A DNA stretch of 64,000 nt from Talaromyces rugulosus (lineage: Eukaryota; Ascomycota; Eurotiomycetes; Eurotiales; Trichocomaceae). Location of the stretch: positions 5,022,001 to 5,086,000 of the forward strand of contig NC_049565.1 in NCBI RefSeq assembly GCF_013368755.1, given 5' to 3'. A program made the position numbers and the translations under genes. Below the pieces are notes generated by a model, which saw only the letters and a program-made list of their open reading frames with translations, was not told the DNA's origin and did not search any database. Shown in pieces: positions 58,901-64,000 of the stretch (the first letter of the stretch is position 1; every line of letters starts with the position of its first letter).

Positions 58901-59551
58901 GGCGATTTAGCAGATGCTTTTGTGGCTTCTATACGCAAAGTCCAACCTGTCGGTCCATATATTATTGGAGGGTCCTCGCTAGGTGCCATCCATGCCTTTG
59001 AGGTTAGCAGACGTTTGCTCAACGCTGGCGAGACAGTCTCTAAGTTGCTTCTCATGGCAAATGCGGCACCAGTTTCTGCACCAGCTGATCTTAGAGACAT
59101 GGAAATTTCTACTGAAATGGTTGAGAGAAGTGGAATTTCTTATGGCACCGGTCGGAAAAAGTCAGTTATCATATCTGCAAGACAAAAACAACACCTCACG
59201 GCTTCTATTCGGTCTCATGTACTATATGAGCCCCAGGGATTCACTAAAACCCATCGACCAGTACATACAACGTTAGTTATTGCTTCAAAGGGTCTTGGAG
59301 ATGGATCGAACTTGATAGAGTCTCCATTAACTTCCTGGATACATGCTAGTTGGGGCTCGTCGGAGACTCTAGGCTGGGATGGCCTAGTCGGCGAGATTCA
59401 CTCCATTTACCACCAAGATGTAGACAGCTTCTCATTACTGAAGTATCCTAACGTGAGTTCTTCCGTGCATTTTATACAAACTTTTGGATTCTAACCTCTT
59501 GTTCAGATTACCAAGTTAGGCCAGATCATCAATGACCGCGTTTGTCAGTGA
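52977..59551 (+). CDS. non-reducing polyketide synthase (SAT-KS-AT-PT-ACP-TE, TE degenerate)
   Basis: Seven exons (52977-53296, 53358-53643, 53705-54328, 54385-55332, 55389-55595, 55658-59452, 59507-59551) give 2074 residues. SAT: Cys in AFCTGEIP (about 128), His in GVHLPNLP (about 252). KS: Cys in DAACASS (about 547), EMHGTGTQ, KANIGHGE. AT: FTGQGSQYAGM, Ser in GHSLGEYA (about 997). PT: His in IMGHAVAG (about 1328), Asp in LLDAVVHVAGF (about 1518), setting aldol cyclisation. A single ACP has the intact Ser in DLGVDSLMA (about 1712). The TE keeps Ser1902 (GGSSLGA) but has Ala1929 where Asp is expected and Ser2052 where the His sits, so it should be inactive. No methyltransferase or reductase. 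It would take the HR-PKS acyl chain through SAT, extend it and form a resorcylic ring, leaving release to the pseudo-ACP-TE. Confidence 0.93.
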
Positions 59552-60318
59552 TGGGTGATTCTGTACATTTTCTTTGTTTAAATATTATTCTCGAATTTGC
59601 AATTTCCTCATCCTCCCGGAAGTGTGGTTTTTGTTTAGTTGATTTTCTTCGCTCAGTGCAAAAATATCAATAGGTAGATAATGTCTTTCCTCAGAGTCTC
59701 AGTATATATTTCACAGTGATATTAATCGTTAATTGGGCGTTCTATAAACATAAACACGTTTTTATTGCCCATCTTTACTCGAGATATCACATCTAATGTT
59801 AAATCTGTTAGAAACCCACCCAGGAATGAAGCAATATAATGAGGCCATCCAGCAAGGGGCCGAGTCAGGCTCGGCAAGGAACCAATCAGGATATGACTTC
59901 CTAATGCGGTTAGCGCAGGGGTAAACCTCGCGTGTCTAGTTCTACTAAGACGCGCTCAGAGATAGAATCTTCATGTAGACAAGCAGCAGATTACTTAGAC
60001 AGTGTCATATAATATTGCTATTCAGGTTCTACTTCAGGCCATCGCTGGCCGCTTCCCACTGACATGCTATTCTACAGGCTCATAACCTCACCTCAATTCA
60101 ACAAAATCATCTCATTCCATTCGTTATACTGACTAGTCTATCTATTTTAAAATTTTAATTTATTTTTTATTTTACTTTAAAATATACGTTATGATATGAT
60201 CGAAAATCCGTTCATTATAAGTTAAGCGCCCCTAAATTATTTTCTACCAACTCCTTGTATTCTTTCTAAGCTTAAATATTTAAGCATATTGGGGATTTAA
60301 TTTTGTATGTCTCAAATG
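59552..60318. other. convergent intergenic region
   Basis: 3' flanks of the NR-PKS (plus) and the FAD monooxygenase (minus). Very AT-rich around 60130-60200. No gene or RNA seen. Confidence 0.45.
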
Positions 60319-62029
60319 TTAACCAGTCAAAAGAACTTCCTGGCATCGACGAAATACATCAAACCTGTTTGAGAATATGTGTTAGCAAGCTTTCGTTTTA
60401 TTCAAAGCATAAATATAATTAAAAGAAGAACCTTGATCAATAAAATGCATTGATGCTTACCCTGCATCGTGTGCCACTCGAGTGGCGAAGGAATTCGGCA
60501 CTGATATACCAAGCAAATTATCAGCGATAAGTATCAAGTCAAACCCACAATATCACTTACAAGAGACATTCTTTTCCATGTATTTTTGAATCTCGTTTTC
60601 GACCAAGCTTTCGCGGTTTGCTCGCACGGTAGACAGAATCTGTACACGCGACGCCCGCCGCCGGCGGACTTTTTCGAAAAGATCTAAACGGGCTGTGATC
60701 TGAGACACGTCGTGGACATTTTCTAGTAGCATTCCGAGTGCGCCTCCGTCCTCAATGGCTTGGTTTGAGCCCTGACCACCGAATGGCAACATCTTTGAAG
60801 TTATCAGTTTATTTTTTTTTTCTTAAAATTAGTTCGCATGATCAAAAGACCCACAGGGTGAGCAGCATCACCTATAACCACCAACTTTCCCCGCGTCCAA
60901 GTCGGTAAGGGTTCAGTGTGGAATAAAGGCCAGCACTTAACATCATTGCCAAGTCTATTTATTGGAGCGGCTTTTAGCAGTGTCCATATTATGGCAGACT
61001 AGAACTTACTTGAGGATTTCCACAACCTGTGGATGGAAATGAGCGAATTCCTTCAACATCTGTTCCTTGAAGCCTTCTCTTAGTCAGTATATGTATAATT
61101 ATTGTGATATTGCCTAATACAGTACCTTCAGGGCTCTCAGGTGGTTCGCCAGGTACTGTAGGATGAATGCCAACAAAGTTCTGAACGTTACCACTGTGGA
61201 AAATAATATCAGGCAGGGTTCTGGTGCATGTGAATATCCAGATCGCCAAATTAAACTTACTCCCGACAGGGATACCACATGAGATGCCGCTCTTGTTCTG
61301 TAGTGACCGAATTAGGATCGCCTAGCAGTGTAGCACCAGGTTTCTTCCACTGCAAGAGGTCCTTGCCCGCGCCATTAGTCTGGAGAAATTCTGTTGGAAC
61401 CAAAAATCGAAATGCGCTCAAGCCCGTCGAGATTGCAGCACCCGTAGATGCGCTAGTATTACCCGCCAATCCATCAATTACCATACGTGATACCGCACGT
61501 ATTCCATCTGCCCCAATGATAAGATCAGCCTCTTCAAGTCGCCCGTCAATCAACTCAATTTGGCCAGCATTGGCGTCAATACGCACAACCCGCGAAGAAA
61601 GATGAAGTTCGACACCGCCCGGTTCATTTAACTTTGCCAGTCTCATGAGTTCCTCATGCAGGTCAACTCGATGCACTGCAACATATGAGGCTCCGAATCT
61701 TTCGGAAGCCTTGCTAAGGTCCTGACATGCGATCTGCTGCAGGGTTGTTCCGTCGACTGTGTCCCAGTTTTGAATTGACACGCAGCGTGCACGTTGTATA
61801 TCAAACCCGAGTTTCTGCAGAACTCTTGTGCCGTTAGGGGCCAGGTTCAGAGCCGCACCAACCTCAGCAGCAAATGCAGAGCTTTCGTATATCTACTTTA
61901 GATTCAGTAGACATCTTTGCTGCAACCAGTATTTAAACTTACTCTCACATGATGCCCGGCTTGGTGGAGCGAAACTGCAGCAGTAAGGCCAGCAATCCCA
62001 GCTCCGACAATTATGATCCGAAGCGTCAT
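60319..62029 (-). CDS. FAD-dependent monooxygenase, salicylate-hydroxylase-like
   Basis: Eight exons (61943-62029, 61261-61892, 61126-61193, 61010-61073, 60855-60954, 60561-60792, 60461-60500, 60319-60364) join in phase to 422 residues. The group A flavoprotein motifs are present: FAD dinucleotide motif IIIVGAGIAGLTAAVSL at the N-terminus, a conserved Arg in VAVHRVDLHEEL (about residue 110), the DG motif LIIGADGIRAVSR (about 165) and the GD motif VVIGDAAHPVMLPFGGQG (about 315), then NQAIEDGGALG. The usual PHQGQG loop reads PFGGQGSNQ. Relatives hydroxylate phenols ortho to OH or replace a carboxylate by hydroxyl using NAD(P)H and oxygen. In this cluster the likely substrate is the 2,4-dihydroxy-6-alkylbenzoic acid or a later phenol, an inference. 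The small exons 3-5 and 7-8 were placed by splice signals. Confidence 0.87.
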
Positions 62030-62637
62030 AGTACAGTTGGTATTCACGGTCCGAGTTGCAGAGAGCAAAATGCAGTATTCCTTTTTTGTTTTTAGCAGAA
62101 TTCAATATGTTCGGTCAGGATTCTATATTCTGTTATAATCATATCTGATCTGATTAGCTGCATATTCAAATGTTGGAAATCCTCGGTGGTCTAGATTCGG
62201 TGCCCGAATTCCGGCGTCTCTCCTAGATAGTGTTACCAAACCGTCATAATAGATGTATTTGTGGTTAATGCTGTTATTTATATGTTTCATTTCATTTAAT
62301 ATTTGATTATCACTGGTCCTATCCACTTCTAGGCGAGATCAACGTTGGAATTTAGAACGATTGTTAACTCGATTATCAAGCATGCCCTTGTGAAGATTGT
62401 AAATTGAGCATTCTAACCATGATATAATTGTCTCTAGGCTACTATCTGCTCTAGGTATTGGGGAGGTTATCAATTGTGGTATTGGGAAATCAACTATTCT
62501 CTCCCCTACGAAAGCTTCCGCAACAGCACGTAGTGCCTCGCGTAAAATTTAGCTAGTGAATCAAAGCAAATAGTCCTGTTTAACTATATCATAGTCTCTA
62601 ATACAGGCGTCATTCATTACTCCCTCTTGGAACCTCT
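62030..62637. other. intergenic region
   Basis: Promoter side of the monooxygenase and 3' flank of the questin-oxidase-like gene. AT-rich; nothing else recognised. Confidence 0.4.
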
Positions 62638-64000
62638 CTACATCACCACCGCATCTCTTGTGGGCACATTCTCCCATGCTTTTGGAAAGGCACAACCACG
62701 TACAAAGTCAAAGTGAAGAACGCCTGACATGGGCTTATCACTGCCCGAATCAATAGCTGCTTGTGCTGCCGGTAGGAACATATGCTGCTTCATTGGGAAT
62801 CTGGCATCGTTCTCGTAGGGGAGTGAGATGTCCTGTGCGTGGCGAATGACACGGATAAGCTTGGACATATGTCCATCATCTTTGTGACGCAGAACACGCT
62901 CAAAAACACGGTTCCAATCAGCCTGGGGCTCACGTGGCACCTGCGCCAACAGCCAGTCAATGTTGAGTGGCGGCGAGCCCATACCAGCGTAAAGCATCAA
63001 GATCACACGGCCCGAGTACTCAATCAGTCGAGCCTTTTGGGCTCGACTTAGAGATGACTCTTCAGTAAATGCCGTCTGCCAAAGAGATGCATTACTACCG
63101 TGGATGAGGAAGAAGTCGAAGCGACATTCATGTGGAGGGCTTTGGGCAGCAGACGCCATGTACACTGTTTTCGCAGAGTGATGAGACAGAGCTCTCGAGA
63201 TAAAAAAAAAAAATGATCGAGATCATAACTCACCAGCGGCATTAATCAATTCAGCGCTCGCACGCTCTACATCGTCCTCGTTGACACGATATTGAGCGCA
63301 GACAGTTGCCATTTCCCTAAAGGCTTTTCCACAAACGTAATCACGAATCATCTCCTTTTCTACTCTCCATGAGCCATTGACAACTTGATGATGGACATCA
63401 ACGCTTGAACACGTTGAAATCACTGGGTCCTGGCGGCACTTTTCCATGCACTCGACGAGCGACAGCGATGGCTCGTTGGTATAGCGAGTCTGCAGCTCGG
63501 TATACGTGAGGAAGTCATTGTAATACATGTCATCGTGTGACGCAGCCTGAGCCAATCCTTCAGCTAGTAGAGGAAGCTGCTTGAATTCGAGTGCCTGGCC
63601 AACATACATCAAAGAGTGGACGTAACCTGCAAAAATTGTCAGCCACTGCCATGGGTAACTAGACGGGAAAGGCACTCACCATGATACATGCGGCCTAGTA
63701 AATCATCCGCGATCTCCCCACCTCCAACCATGTATCGCTGCAGCACCTCTTGGTATCCGAACTGGTCGATTTCTCGTTCAAAAAAAGTGACAAAATCAAG
63801 GAAGTGGTCCTGACTGCCTCGGTACTTTCGAAAGCCCTTTTCTGTTTTTATCTCTTCGATGACGTTTTCATCAGGAAACTTTCTGGGCAATAACTGGTAG
63901 TTCTCGTTGTTTTTCTTGTGGAATACCATTGTTTCAGGGTCAGCTCCTAAGGCCCACAAGGTCACTGTGTGGTGTACGATATGGTTGTGGAGGTAAGCCT
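62638..64000 (-). CDS. questin-oxidase-family protein (Baeyer-Villiger-type), 5' end beyond window
   Basis: Three visible exons on the minus strand (63680 to beyond 64000, 63234-63626, 62638-63164) encode about 413 C-terminal residues of the questin oxidase-like family (DUF4243). At the right edge the reading frame shows the family's His-rich segment (LHNHIVHHTVTLWALGAD), followed by RGSQDHFLDFVTFFEREI, a GEIADDLLGRMYHGYVHSLMYVGQALEF segment and the late FFLIHGSNASLWQ and DWLLAQVPREP segments. Family members act without a classical flavin-binding site; GedK/AflY-type enzymes open aromatic or quinone rings during anthraquinone and aflatoxin biosynthesis. Here it sits beside a resorcylate PKS pair with no anthraquinone PKS, so its substrate must differ. 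The start codon and up to about 60-80 residues lie outside the window. Confidence 0.85.

Noticed and set aside
52977..59551. Resorcylic acid macrolactone synthase (zearalenone/radicicol type)
   Set aside because: Such enzymes need an intact cis TE to close the lactone; here Asp and His are missing and a separate hydrolytic-looking TE is present. Not fully excluded without activity data.
34187..64000. Aflatoxin or sterigmatocystin cluster, suggested by AflR-like and AflY-family genes
   Set aside because: No fatty-acid synthase pair, P450s, VerA/Nor-1-type enzymes or PksA-type Claisen cyclase TE; the PKSs are of tandem HR/NR type.
1..64000. tRNA genes and CRISPR arrays
   Set aside because: No convincing B-box with a paired acceptor stem was found by eye, and there are no spaced direct-repeat arrays; a tRNAscan run would settle the former.

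Overview
This window is nuclear DNA of a filamentous ascomycete, most likely one of the Eurotiales (Aspergillus or Penicillium type). Three things point that way: short introns of about 45-110 bp with GTANGT, CTAAC and YAG signals, fungal secondary-metabolite and cell-wall gene families, and a dispersed single 5S rRNA gene. Most genes have introns. Exon joins given here were worked out by eye from splice sites and reading-frame continuity, and several end in a perfect phase.

The left part (1-33 kb) is a mixed accessory neighbourhood. It holds a zinc-type alcohol dehydrogenase/enoyl reductase-like gene, a mucin-like membrane protein, an NAD(P) aldehyde dehydrogenase, a 15-repeat ankyrin protein, a multipass membrane protein, the 5S rRNA gene and a molybdopterin sulfite-oxidase-like enzyme. 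It continues with a Dal5-type MFS permease, a seven-exon Ser/Gly-repeat GPI protein, a pepsin-fold membrane protein lacking catalytic aspartates, and a decayed FAD monooxygenase. Last come a decayed pogo/Fot1-type transposon, a POT peptide transporter, a GH28 pectinase and a Thr/Ser-rich membrane protein.

The right part (34-64 kb, running off the right edge) is a polyketide gene cluster. It contains an AflR-type C6 zinc-finger regulator, a 2514-residue highly reducing PKS, a stand-alone pseudo-ACP-thioesterase, a GMC oxidoreductase, a 2074-residue non-reducing PKS (SAT-KS-AT-PT-ACP-TE), a salicylate-hydroxylase-like FAD monooxygenase and a questin-oxidase-family protein cut by the window end. 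The HR-PKS and the pseudo-ACP-TE are transcribed divergently from a shared 0.7-kb region.

The most interesting point is how the release step is divided. The NR-PKS keeps a good ACP, but its TE has lost the triad Asp and His. The separate protein has lost the ACP serine (Asn-Pro where Asp-Ser is expected) but has a complete Ser-Asp-His TE. Together with an HR-PKS whose methyltransferase is degenerate, this matches the tandem-PKS logic that makes 2,4-dihydroxy-6-alkylbenzoic acids (olivetolic-acid type). The monooxygenase, GMC enzyme and questin-oxidase homologue would then modify that acid further, possibly by oxidative decarboxylation and ring cleavage. The final product cannot be read from the sequence.
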